Below are positions 32,501 to 40,478 of a DNA stretch of 43,231 nucleotides, piece by piece; the first letter of the stretch is position 1; every line of letters starts with the position of its first letter. The position numbers and the translations under genes are program-made. Under the pieces are notes generated by a model. The model searched no databases and was not told where the DNA came from. It worked only from the letters and a program-made list of their open reading frames with translations. Source of the stretch: Flavobacterium sp. (GTDB lineage: Bacteria > Bacteroidota > Bacteroidia > Flavobacteriales > Flavobacteriaceae); the NCBI GenBank assembly GCA_003497625.1, contig DNNO01000020.1:1-43231 (forward strand), in the 5' to 3' direction.

Positions 32501-33709
32501 TACGTATAAAATATTTTGATTTGAAGGAGCCAAGCTTAAAACAGCTCTACCCGTTTGATTCCAACCTGTTGGAGTTCCATCATTTGCAATTCGAGTCCAA
32601 GTTCCTGCTGCAGCTCCAGTTGCATTGTTGCTTGTCCAAATTCCTTCACTTGCTACAGGTCCAGATCCTGAAAAAGCAGCATATACTCTTCCAGAACTTG
32701 TTATAACTACATCAGTGAGTTGTGATGTATTAAAACCACCAGCTGCAATTACCTCTGTCACCCATGTACCAGCTGAAATATCAAAACGGTAAATGGCACC
32801 TAATGCAGCAACAAATAAATCTCCTGTTGTTGGATGTACCGCTATTTTAGTTATAATATCAAATCTTTGGTCAAAAGTAAATTCTTGGTTGGCAGCAGGA
32901 AATGACATCTGTGTCCAAGTGTTGCCACTATCTGTTGACCTCCAAATTCCATGTCCAGCATACAAAGCACCACTTAAACTGGCGCTATTTCCTAAACCTT
33001 CTCCCGTACTGTAGTAACAGATGTTATGAAAACCAGCTCTTGGATCTTGAGCAATTGAAGATACGTTGTGTTGAGCACTTTGAGAAGAAATTTTGGTCCA
33101 TGAAGCACCACCATTAATAGTTTTAAAAACACCACCACTAATAGCACCTGCAAGAATAGTATTTCCAGTAGCATCATTAAGATCAAAAACAACACTTCTA
33201 GTTCTTCCTCCTAAATTACCCGGTCCTCTATTTATAAAACTTGGTCCAGATGCTCTTGAAGTTTCACTATTAAAGGAAAGTTCAGCTCTTTCAGATTGAA
33301 TAGTTTCTTGCAATTTATCGTTTGCTGAAATTCTGCCAGTTAATGGATTTACTTGTCTGTAATACTCATACAAAAGTCTACCTTCATTAAATAAAGCTCT
33401 TTCTTCTAGAGTTTTCTTCTTTCCAGCTTGAGTTACATAAATTACTTTTCTTTTAATCTTTGAATTTGATTCAGTCAAATTTTCTTTATCCGATTCATTC
33501 AATTCATCTGATTTCTCAGTGATTAAGACACTCTTTTTATTATTGGAAGTTAAATTCTGTTTCGAATCTGTTTTTCCATTAACTTTTATTTCCTGAAATG
33601 ATCTATTTGTCTTTTTTTCATTTATATTTTCACGATGTGACGGAATTAAAAAATAGGAAGACAATAAAATGGCAATCACAAAAACAGTTAGTGTTATTTT
33701 TTTTATCAT
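29501..33709 (-). CDS. Very large secreted protein with BNR/sortilin-like propeller and T9SS sorting domain
   Basis: The 1402-residue protein has an N-terminal signal or anchor (about 4-21) and a long charged linker (25-130). A beta-propeller region (about 150-880) follows, with repeated BNR/Vps10-like text such as GGVFKTINGGASWTKI, GIWRSTDSGNTWTQM and TDGGIHKTIDLN. A beta-sandwich region (about 890-1300) comes next, and a type A sorting domain (last 80 residues, ETEIKIYTNQEG to KTSKLIY). It is a T9SS-exported surface or secreted protein, perhaps an adhesin or glycan-binding enzyme; no catalytic residues were identified. It was probably the original downstream neighbour of the DUF4375 gene. 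Confidence 0.88.
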   Translation of the reverse strand: MIKKITLTVFVIAILLSSYFLIPSHRENINEKKTNRSFQEIKVNGKTDSKQNLTSNNKKSVLITEKSDELNESDKENLTESNSKIKRKVIYVTQAGKKKTLEERALFNEGRLLYEYYRQVNPLTGRISANDKLQETIQSERAELSFNSETSRASGPSFINRGPGNLGGRTRSVVFDLNDATGNTILAGAISGGVFKTINGGASWTKISSQSAQHNVSSIAQDPRAGFHNICYYSTGEGLGNSASLSGALYAGHGIWRSTDSGNTWTQMSFPAANQEFTFDQRFDIITKIAVHPTTGDLFVAALGAIYRFDISAGTWVTEVIAAGGFNTSQLTDVVITSSGRVYAAFSGSGPVASEGIWTSNNATGAAAGTWTRIANDGTPTGWNQTGRAVLSLAPSNQNILYVLYLSDASTPSPGDSDLWRWDQGTTTWTNFSSKIPDEAGGSAGNDPFDSQGAYDLVVSVKPDNANFVVIGGTNAYKINNINTDAFVRIGGYDGPSTYALWNNGGGTNHHPDVHALEFNPFSPNVLFSGTDGGIHKTIDLNAATVGWTNLNNNYQTYQYYHVNIDPLSGSDGVIGGAQDNGTTSGGTSFGEANLTNMSSVFSGDGVAAAISRDNACIPFFMGSQGGRIYRDCPTGATITPTGSVSEFVTYFHLDQSNNNALYYAGQNTLWRTTNSSGVTAGTWTNLGTTALQGDADYFQKFSTTWGAYNSATSYLLLGGDEGHIYRLNDPQNAASFSAAVDITPPGATLSFPSIVTGLAIHPTNRNIVLATYSNYGTQSIFLTTNATAATPTWTLVERNISSLSVRSAAIAEVGGQTIYYVGTTRGLFSTTDPLTTDWTREAPNEIGFALVSSLVYRPADYKLLIGTHGNGMYELTLTLCNGNSTTWNGSSWSSGVPTAGVEANFTGNYNSTGNLSACTVNISNNAQVTFNSGHTLIIGGGLTVDTGSNLIIENNGALRQINKDSNLGSITVKRNSTSMVRLDYTAWSSPVVGQQLQSFSPNTLSNRFYEYLFTGTTTPTAYNSVNATTNFTPGKGYMIRAANTLTGATVHNGQFTGVPSNGDISQSVGLGYNLLGNPYASPISANVFLSKNPNIGTLYFWTNTTPASSGSYPQNNFASYTTLGGTAAFASSKIPNGTIQTGQGFYINATSAGTAYFENKQRVDAATSTQFFRSNIVELNKSRFWINFNDDNTSYNQILIGYMDGSTQNYDNQIDGRPLDTSKSMLYSIIDDEPFVIQGKSNPFMVEDIVPLGFKALNSGNFKIEIDSTDGVFSNQHIYLKDKLSDITHNLSNGAYNFTSEIGTFDNRFEIVYQNETLGIGDNNTNETEIKIYTNQEGITVLASENIREVIVYNVLGSVLYENKNIASKELQIKNILASKQALIIKVLDVNGNSKTSKLIY

Positions 33710-33741
33710 AGTTTTAATTGAGTTTGGGGTCTAATATGCAA

Positions 33742-33749
33742 CAAACTTA
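33742..33749 (-). promoter_or_regulatory. -7 promoter element of the large T9SS gene
   Basis: Read on the minus strand this is TAAGTTTG (TAnnTTTG), 32 bases before the ATG. No clear -33 TTTG is visible at the right spacing. Confidence 0.4.
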
Positions 33750-33784
33750 AAAAAAATAAATGTACATTAAGAAAAATTAGTTCT

Positions 33785-33888
33785 TTAATTAAAATTATGA
33801 CTGTTGTTTTTTATGTAATCTACGATTAAAGTTACGATGTCTTCTCCGGTTTCGTCTTCAAAGAATAATTCGTCTAAGTCTTCCCAAC
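33785..33888 (-). pseudogene. Duplicated, diverged 3' end of the DUF4375 gene
   Basis: Bases 33813-33888 match 35040-35115 at 74 of 76 positions. In the minus-strand reading frame the copy gives WEDLDELFFEDETGEDIVTL, then IVDYIK, and continues NNSHNFN to its own stop at 33785-33787; the intact gene ends IKANGNQFGA. One base change is silent and one is E to G. There is no start codon and a stop lies in frame upstream, so it is a remnant. The separate tail and stop argue that it came from a diverged allele or is the displaced native end. Confidence 0.9.
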
Positions 33889-33935
33889 TCGAATTATATA
33901 AGGAGATACATTTAAACGTTTTTTAAAAACCGCAT

Positions 33936-33971
33936 AAAAAAAAGAGAGTGAACTAGCACTCTCTTTTTTTA
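33936..33971 (-). terminator. Terminator of the inserted lipoprotein gene
   Basis: AGAGAGTG (33943-33950) pairs with CACTCTCT (33957-33964), with A and T runs on either side. It lies immediately at the lipoprotein stop codon. Confidence 0.88.
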
Positions 33972-34859
33972 GTTGTAGGTAATGCTAAAATTACCTTGGG
34001 AAATAGTCATGGTTTGGGAATTTCCTGTTGCAGTGAAATTGAAAGTTCCTACAATTGTATTTCCAGAATGAGATGTGATGTTTATGGTACCTCCTGTTGT
34101 TGTATAGTCGATATTAGAATTATTATTAAATCCAGCATCATAATTATTTCCATCAATAGTATGTGAACCAACGGTAGCATTTTCAGGAATCATTATAGAA
34201 TAAATACCGTAATCAGCACCAAGATTTGTATTGTATCCGTACACAACTATTTTATTAGCTTCACTAACTTGTTGAATCATTAAATACTTTCCATCACTAT
34301 TATCCGTATTCATATTGAAAACATTACCACTATTTAGTTTTAATGACATATTTCCGTTAGAATATAATTGTTGGCTAATAACTGTAATGTTGTTAAAAGT
34401 TCCATTAGTAACTGATATTTCTGTTGGAGTGTCAAAACCAATTAAGGTTCCACTAAAAGTTCCTGAAATTGTTCCATTGGCAATGTTGTAAGAACTGATT
34501 GTTAATGTGAATGTTCCATCCGTTTCATCAGAACTATACGAGTCGTCCATGGTGTTATAACTTAAATTTCCATCTGCATCGAATCCATTAAAAGTATAAG
34601 TTCCTGTTGATAAATTCTGTAAAGGAATGTTGATTGCTAACGATGAAGAATTTGATGCAGTACCTAAAATTTGAAGAACACTACCATTAATTTCATCAAA
34701 ATTAACAGATTGAACTGCCGCAACCGCTATATTAGAACTCCAATTTTGTCCATCTATAGTAGCTGTAATCGAGCCTGTTAATGAAGATTCATCAGAAGAA
34801 TCACTTGAACATGATGTTAGAATTACAAAACAAGCAATGAGAGAAATAATTTTTTTCAT
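33969..34859 (-). CDS. Putative surface lipoprotein, unknown
   Basis: The 296-residue protein has a lipoprotein signal (FVILTSC, Cys17) followed by SSDSSDESS, the Ser/Asp-rich start typical of surface-exposed flavobacterial lipoproteins. Two beta-rich modules follow, each with text like INIPLQNLSTGTYTFNG and NISGTFSGT/IVGTFNFTATG. This resembles the DUF6252-type carbohydrate or calcium-binding lipoproteins, but the family is uncertain. It is the only gene between the two copies of the DUF4375 gene 3' end. Confidence 0.78.
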   Translation of the reverse strand: MKKIISLIACFVILTSCSSDSSDESSLTGSITATIDGQNWSSNIAVAAVQSVNFDEINGSVLQILGTASNSSSLAINIPLQNLSTGTYTFNGFDADGNLSYNTMDDSYSSDETDGTFTLTISSYNIANGTISGTFSGTLIGFDTPTEISVTNGTFNNITVISQQLYSNGNMSLKLNSGNVFNMNTDNSDGKYLMIQQVSEANKIVVYGYNTNLGADYGIYSIMIPENATVGSHTIDGNNYDAGFNNNSNIDYTTTGGTINITSHSGNTIVGTFNFTATGNSQTMTISQGNFSITYN

Positions 34860-35008
34860 TTTTAATTTATAATGATTAATTTGTTAAAAGTAAAAATTTA
34901 GGATTTATCTTGCAAATTTTTAATTTCATAAAGCAACTTTTTAGCTTTTATAAATCAAATACTTTTGAAACTTTTTGCATTATTTTTGAATAAATCTTTA
35001 TTTTTTAC

Positions 35009-35482
35009 TTAAGCTCCAAACTGATTTCCGTTGGCTTTAATGTAATCTACGATTAAAGTTACTATGTCTTCTTCGGTTTCGTCTTCAAAGAATAATTCGT
35101 CTAAGTCTTCCCAACCAGAAATGATGTTTTCGTCTGCTTTTTCAATGAATTCAATTCTTTTTTCAACGTCAGACGAATAGGTTTTAGCAGGAAATAAGCC
35201 TAATGCCTTTGAAATCAATTCAGCTGTTTTAAATGCTTTAATTTCCTTGTATGACGTGATAACTTCTTCTGCAAAATCACCTGCTTCTGAACTGAAAAAG
35301 AATTGAAAACCACCTTCTCCCATAGCGCCTTCAAATAAATCTACAAAAACGAATACTTTTTCTTCATCGGTTAACGAAGAGAAGTCTTCTGTTTCTTCTT
35401 TTTTCTGCCAAATGATTTCTCCAATAGCTTCAATAATTTTGATTTCGTCTTCTAATTTTAGAATGTTTTCAATTTTGCTCAT
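35009..35482 (-). CDS. DUF4375 (DMP19-like) family protein
   Basis: The 157-residue acidic soluble protein has the DUF4375/DMP19 pattern around GAMGEGGFQFFFSSEAGDFA (53-72) and an acidic C-terminus DLDELFFEDETEED. DMP19 of Neisseria is a DNA mimic, and the strongly acidic surface here would suit such a role, but this is only family resemblance. Its last 25 codons are repeated at 33785-33888 on the far side of a lipoprotein gene, so the present 3' end or its neighbourhood has been rearranged. Confidence 0.75.
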   Translation of the reverse strand: MSKIENILKLEDEIKIIEAIGEIIWQKKEETEDFSSLTDEEKVFVFVDLFEGAMGEGGFQFFFSSEAGDFAEEVITSYKEIKAFKTAELISKALGLFPAKTYSSDVEKRIEFIEKADENIISGWEDLDELFFEDETEEDIVTLIVDYIKANGNQFGA

Positions 35483-35511
35483 ATACTTTTTTATTACAGG
35501 TTTTATATTCT

Positions 35512-35584
35512 TGTCATCCTGAACTTGTTTCAGGATCTAATTTTAGTTTGTTTACTGAGAAGCGGAAACGAGTTCAGCTTGACA
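35512..35584. repeat. Imperfect palindromic intergenic repeat between the DUF4375 and uvrB genes
   Basis: TGTCATCCTGAACTTGTTTC (35512-35531) is repeated inverted at 35564-35583 with four mismatches. The left half also holds its own hairpin ATCCTGAA/TTCAGGAT (35516-35536). The GTCATnCTGAACTTGTTTCAG pattern is familiar from short interspersed repeats in Bacteroidota genomes. It probably folds as one long hairpin in either strand. Confidence 0.7.
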
Positions 35585-35598
35585 AAATTTAGATTAAA

Positions 35599-37587
35599 TT
35601 ACAATTTTTCTTGCAATGCTTTTATATCGTCACGTAATTTGGCAGCTTGCATGAAGTCTAATTCTTTTGCAGCTTTTTCCATCATTTTACGCATGTCTCT
35701 TATTTTCTTTTCTATTTCTGGTTTTGATAAATACAAACTTTCTGGCTCAGCTGCTTTTAACGCTTGATTTTCATAATATTGTGTCGATACCGAATTATTT
35801 CCTAAAGCGCTTCCTAAACTCTTATTTAAGGCTTTTGGCGCTAATCCGTGTTTGGTATTGTAATCGATTTGTTTTTGTCTTCTGTAATTGGTTTCGTCAA
35901 TCGTTTTTTGCATTGAATTCGTAATTTTATCCGCATACATAATGGCTTTCCCATTTATATTACGAGCAGCACGACCTACGGTTTGCGTTAACGAACGATG
36001 ACTTCTTAGGAAACCTTCTTTATCGGCATCTAAAATCGCAACTAACGAAACTTCGGGTAAATCCAAACCTTCACGTAATAAGTTGACACCAATTAGTACA
36101 TCAAAAATACCTTTACGTAAATCTTGCATGATTTCCACACGCTCCAAAGTATCTACATCGGAATGAATATAGCGACAACGAATCGCAACTTTGGTTAAAT
36201 ATTTTGCCAATTCTTCCGCCATACGTTTGGTTAAGGTGGTTACCAAAACACGTTCATCGGCTTCGCATCTTAGCTGAATTTCCTCAATTAAATCATCAAT
36301 TTGATTCGCACTTGGACGAATTTCAATGATAGGGTCCAATAAACCGGTTGGACGAATGACTTGTTCTATATAAACGCCTTCTGTTTTCTGTAATTCATAA
36401 TCAGCAGGTGTAGCCGATACATAAATAACCTGATTTTGCAAGGCTTCGAATTCTTCAAATTTTAGTGGACGATTGTCCATTGCAGCGGGCAATCTGAAAC
36501 CATATTCTACTAAGTTTTCTTTACGACTTCTATCGCCACCATACATAGCATGCACTTGTGAAATCGTAACGTGACTTTCATCTACAACCATTAAAAAATC
36601 ATCTGGAAAATAATCTAATAAACAGAATGGTCTTGTTCCAGGTTCTCTTCCATCTAAATAACGAGAATAGTTTTCGATTCCAGAACAATATCCTAATTCG
36701 CGAATCATTTCCAAATCGAAATTGGTGCGTTCTTCTAGTCGTTTTGCTTCTAAATGTTTGCCAATTTCTTTGAAATAATCAACTTGTTTGACCATATCTT
36801 GTTGGATAGCCCAAATGGCATTTTGTAACACATCTGGCGAAGTCACAAACATATTCGCAGGATAAATGGTTAGTTTTTCATACTTTTCAATGACTTGCGA
36901 CGTTTTTGGATCATAAGCTTCAATTTCTTCGATTTCATCACCAAAAAAGTGAATTCGGAATGGTTCATCGCCATAACTTGGGAAGATTTCCACAATATCT
37001 CCTTTGATTCTGAAATTTCCAGCTGCAAAATCAGCTTCGGTTCTTGAATACAAACTTTGGACTAATTGATGTAATAATTTGGTACGGGAAATTTGCTGAC
37101 CTGCTTCTAAATTGATTACGTTTTTTTGAAACTCAACCGGATTTCCAATTCCATACAAACAAGAAACCGAAGAAATCACAATAATATCTCTACGACCTGA
37201 AAGTAGAGCAGAAGTTGTGCTTAAACGCAGTTTTTCTAACTCTTCGTTGATAGATAAATCTTTTTCAATATAAGTTCCAGTAACGGGAATAAAAGCTTCG
37301 GGTTGGTAGTAGTCGTAATACGAAACAAAATACTGCACTGAATTATTTGGAAAAAACTGTTTGAACTCAGAATACAACTGTGCTGCTAAAGTTTTGTTAT
37401 GCGCTAAAACTAAAGTTGGACGCTGAACTTCTTGCACCACATTTGCCACCGTAAATGTTTTTCCAGAACCGGTTACACCTAATAATGTTTGGTACTTTTC
37501 ACCATTTAAAATGCCTTTTGAAAGTTTTTCAATGGCTTGCGGTTGGTCACCAGTAGGTTTGTATTCGGATACGACTTGGAATTTCAT
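35599..37587 (-). CDS. uvrB: Excinuclease ABC subunit B
   Basis: The 662-residue protein is full length. It has Walker A LLGVTGSGKTFT (35-46), the beta-hairpin region SYYDYYQPEAF (about 90-100), helicase motifs VVDESHVTI and IYVSATPADYE, VGRAARN near 538-544, and the C-terminal UVR motif EKAAKELDFMQAAKLRDDI (633-651) that contacts UvrC. It loads onto damaged DNA with UvrA and directs UvrC incision in nucleotide excision repair. It is monocistronic on minus. Confidence 0.98.
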   Translation of the reverse strand: MKFQVVSEYKPTGDQPQAIEKLSKGILNGEKYQTLLGVTGSGKTFTVANVVQEVQRPTLVLAHNKTLAAQLYSEFKQFFPNNSVQYFVSYYDYYQPEAFIPVTGTYIEKDLSINEELEKLRLSTTSALLSGRRDIIVISSVSCLYGIGNPVEFQKNVINLEAGQQISRTKLLHQLVQSLYSRTEADFAAGNFRIKGDIVEIFPSYGDEPFRIHFFGDEIEEIEAYDPKTSQVIEKYEKLTIYPANMFVTSPDVLQNAIWAIQQDMVKQVDYFKEIGKHLEAKRLEERTNFDLEMIRELGYCSGIENYSRYLDGREPGTRPFCLLDYFPDDFLMVVDESHVTISQVHAMYGGDRSRKENLVEYGFRLPAAMDNRPLKFEEFEALQNQVIYVSATPADYELQKTEGVYIEQVIRPTGLLDPIIEIRPSANQIDDLIEEIQLRCEADERVLVTTLTKRMAEELAKYLTKVAIRCRYIHSDVDTLERVEIMQDLRKGIFDVLIGVNLLREGLDLPEVSLVAILDADKEGFLRSHRSLTQTVGRAARNINGKAIMYADKITNSMQKTIDETNYRRQKQIDYNTKHGLAPKALNKSLGSALGNNSVSTQYYENQALKAAEPESLYLSKPEIEKKIRDMRKMMEKAAKELDFMQAAKLRDDIKALQEKL

Positions 37588-37709
37588 TAACTAAAGCTAA
37601 AGAGTTTAATAGGTGCAAAGTTACAAAGTTAAGCTAAGATTTTTTCATTACGGAATAAATTATATATTTGTTCTAAGAGTTTCCCAAAGCTCTAATAAAA
37701 CTTAACTAC

Positions 37710-38885
37710 ATGAAAACAAAAAACGCATTACTTTTATTAGTACTTGTTGCTAATTTATCATTTTCTCAAACGTTTATTCAGCAATATCAAGATATTGTGA
37801 ATCAGGCTTCCCAAACGAATATTACGAACTCCTTAACTGAATTTGAAGCTTTTGGTGTTAAAAGAAGAGGAACTCCAGCTTTAGAAAATACTTATAATTG
37901 GTTGCGAAATAAATACTTAAGTTATGGTTATGCGGCTGGTCAATTGCAAGAAGATACGTTTACAAATGCAGGCTTTACTTGTAAGAATTTAATTTTGACT
38001 AAAGTAGGTACGGTTTATCCAAACACCTATGTAATTGTTTGTGGTCATTACGATTCAATTTCTGGAACAGGAACAAATGATAATGGTAGCGGAATTGCTA
38101 CGATTCTTGAAGTAGCACGTTTATTGCAAAATGTGCCAACGGAATATTCTATAAAATTCATCAATTTTAGTGGTGAAGAAGATGGTTTGTTGGGAAGTCA
38201 GCATTACGTAAATACGATTGTAAATGGCACAACTCCAAAAATGAATATAAAATTAGTTTTCAATATTGATGAAGTAGGTGGAATTGCAGGAATGACAAAT
38301 AATTCGATTACTTGCGAGCGTGACACAGGTAATCCAAGTTCAAATAATGCTGCGTCAAACACGATGACGAACGAATTGATTAATTGTGTTGAATTGTATT
38401 CGCCGTTAAATGGTGTTTTATCGTATGCTTATGCATCGGATTATATGCCTTTTGAAGAAAATAATGAGATAATAACTGGTTTTTTTGAGACCAATGAATC
38501 GTCTCATCCACATTCTCCAACGGATTTATTGGTTAATATGGATCCGGTTTATAATTTTAATGTGGCAAAAGCAGCAACTGGCGCTGTACTTCACTTTGCG
38601 ATAGCTTCTACAGCTCTAGGAACAAATACATTTGACAATGATTTGCAGATGAGTTTTTTCCCAAATCCTACAAAAGAGATTTTAAATATCAATTTTGGAA
38701 AATTAACGAATCAAAAAAGCTCAATTAAGATTGTGGATATCAATGGAAAAGTAGTTTTTGCTTCAACTATTGAAAATCCTAGCATAATTGAAAGAATCAA
38801 TCTTCCTAATTTATCAAAAGGAATGTATTTGGTGAACGTAACTTCAGAAAATGCAGAAATAAATAAGAAGATAATTATCGATTAA
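37710..38885 (+). CDS. Secreted M28 family aminopeptidase with T9SS sorting domain
   Basis: The 391-residue protein has a signal peptide (1-20, ending NLSFSQ). An M28 zinc peptidase domain covers about 45-300, with metal ligands H113 and D115 (GHYDS), D124 in TNDNGSG, E156-E157 in SGEEDGLLGS, then D187 and a distal His near SSHPHSPTD. A type A T9SS domain forms the last 80 residues (FFPNPTKEIL to NKKIIID). It removes N-terminal residues from peptides outside the cell. It overlaps the convergent thiamine gene by 4 bases. Confidence 0.92.
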   Translation: MKTKNALLLLVLVANLSFSQTFIQQYQDIVNQASQTNITNSLTEFEAFGVKRRGTPALENTYNWLRNKYLSYGYAAGQLQEDTFTNAGFTCKNLILTKVGTVYPNTYVIVCGHYDSISGTGTNDNGSGIATILEVARLLQNVPTEYSIKFINFSGEEDGLLGSQHYVNTIVNGTTPKMNIKLVFNIDEVGGIAGMTNNSITCERDTGNPSSNNAASNTMTNELINCVELYSPLNGVLSYAYASDYMPFEENNEIITGFFETNESSHPHSPTDLLVNMDPVYNFNVAKAATGAVLHFAIASTALGTNTFDNDLQMSFFPNPTKEILNINFGKLTNQKSSIKIVDINGKVVFASTIENPSIIERINLPNLSKGMYLVNVTSENAEINKKIIID

Positions 38886-39544
38886 TCCCAACATTCCATT
38901 AACAACAAATCGCCTTTTTCGTGAGAAATGGAAACAATTCCGTCTTCAGTAACATGATTGCTGCTTCCGGTTTTGTATCCAATTGTTAGTGAATGATTTT
39001 CTAAAGGATAAAAAAGATTTTTTGAATGTATTCCCGTTACTTCTCCAATTGGAATTAATGATATTGGCGTGTTTTTAGTATACCATTTTTCAAAGGTATT
39101 TGGCAATAAAAAAATCTTAGAATGATCATCTAACAACACAATTTTTAGTTGGTTTCTAAATTTAACGATGCTTGTTATGTTTGTGATAGTATGATCGGCG
39201 CGTTTTCCAGTTGCCCAAATAACATTTACCGCTTTATGACCTTTTTCAATAAGATAATCAAAGGCTTTTTCTAAATCGGTTTTATCTTGATTTGGTGTAT
39301 GAACAATTTCTAACGGATATTGTTTTTCTAAATAATATTCTGGATTAAAACCTCGGTCAAAATCGCCCAATAACACGTCAACTTTAATTCCTAGTTCTAA
39401 AACACGTTCAATTGCAGAGTCTAAAACAATTACCAGTGGCGACCATTCTAATAACTGACCTAATAATTCTTCACTACAGGAAGCTCCGTTAGCAATAATT
39501 AAAGCAGGTTCTTGGTCGTCGCGAACAATGTGATGTGAAGACAT
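38882..39544 (-). CDS. Thiamine diphosphokinase
   Basis: The 220-residue protein matches thiamine pyrophosphokinase: ALIIANGASCS (14-24), DVLLGDFDRGF (55-65), HTPNQDKTDLEKAFDYLIEKG (81-101), WATGKRADHTITNI (109-122), and a C-terminal barrel domain ending with TEDGIVSIS. It phosphorylates thiamine to thiamine diphosphate using ATP. It is a single minus-strand gene convergent with the M28 peptidase gene. Confidence 0.92.
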   Translation of the reverse strand: MSSHHIVRDDQEPALIIANGASCSEELLGQLLEWSPLVIVLDSAIERVLELGIKVDVLLGDFDRGFNPEYYLEKQYPLEIVHTPNQDKTDLEKAFDYLIEKGHKAVNVIWATGKRADHTITNITSIVKFRNQLKIVLLDDHSKIFLLPNTFEKWYTKNTPISLIPIGEVTGIHSKNLFYPLENHSLTIGYKTGSSNHVTEDGIVSISHEKGDLLLMECWD

Positions 39545-39646
39545 TTTTTAGATTTAAAGTCGTAAAGATATTGTTTAAAAAAATCAAGCACAAGTACTAT
39601 TACAACTTCAACTTTCAATTTTTGATAGTTGCTTGTTTTTGAATGA

Positions 39647-40474
39647 CTATTGTACTAAGTAATTAACAGTATCAATTTCAGATAAATGAAAATAACCTAA
39701 CGGATAATTATTGTTGTTTGTTGTATTCGTAATATTTCCTCTAATGGTAGCTGGTGGAGTTGCAAACGGATTTCCAGAACCACTTCCTGCAATGGTAATC
39801 AATTTATTCATGTAATTGTGATAGCTTTTAGAAACGCCTTGAACACTTAAATCTAATGTAATTCCAGGTTCAGTTTCGCTACTACCATAAAAACCAAACA
39901 TTACGTTTCCTTGGAAAAATTCATCGCTAACCACACCAAATTCTGGAATTTGTTTGTTTGGATTTTTAACGCCTAATAAATAATAATTTTCTTCGGCTCC
40001 ATTGTCTTGGTAAAAATATTTAATTTGAATTTCGTCTTCACCACTAATACCAACAACCGTTTCTTGTGTAACATTTATAATGTCAGGTGTAGCAAACAAA
40101 GCGCTTGATGCAGTATAAATAGCTCCTTCGTAAAGAATTTCTAATCGATATACTTCTCCAATTACCGGCTGAAAATTATCACAAACATAATCTCCTGTTG
40201 AAGGAACTTCAATAAAGTTAAAAACTACATTTGAACTATTCGTAACGGTAACGATTGCTCCATTTGCAGGAAGAACATCATTAGTATAAAAATCGTTCGT
40301 TAAGCTTAATTTTATGGTTTGATTTTCACCTGTTGTTCCTTTTTGCCATTTAATTATAGCATCAATAACCAATTTAAGTTCTGAGTTGTCCAAATCAATA
40401 TCTACAACTTCTTCACAACTTATTGATAAAATTGTTGTGAAAAATAAAATGCTATATAAAAGAATCTTTTTCAT
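39647..40474 (-). CDS. DUF4249 family lipoprotein
   Basis: The frame opens at 40561, but the ATG at 40474 is preferred: it gives MKKILLYSILFFTTILSISC, a lipoprotein signal with Cys20, and starts 4 bases after the receptor stop. The 275-residue mature-type protein matches DUF4249 (EEVVDIDLDNSELKLVIDAI near the start, VTNSSNVVF, GEVYRLEILYEGAIYTASS). DUF4249 proteins pair with a TonB-dependent receptor encoded just upstream, probably as a surface-exposed partner that delivers substrate, in a SusCD-like way. The substrate is unknown. Confidence 0.88.
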   Translation of the reverse strand: MKKILLYSILFFTTILSISCEEVVDIDLDNSELKLVIDAIIKWQKGTTGENQTIKLSLTNDFYTNDVLPANGAIVTVTNSSNVVFNFIEVPSTGDYVCDNFQPVIGEVYRLEILYEGAIYTASSALFATPDIINVTQETVVGISGEDEIQIKYFYQDNGAEENYYLLGVKNPNKQIPEFGVVSDEFFQGNVMFGFYGSSETEPGITLDLSVQGVSKSYHNYMNKLITIAGSGSGNPFATPPATIRGNITNTTNNNNYPLGYFHLSEIDTVNYLVQ

Positions 40475-40478
40475 GGTT

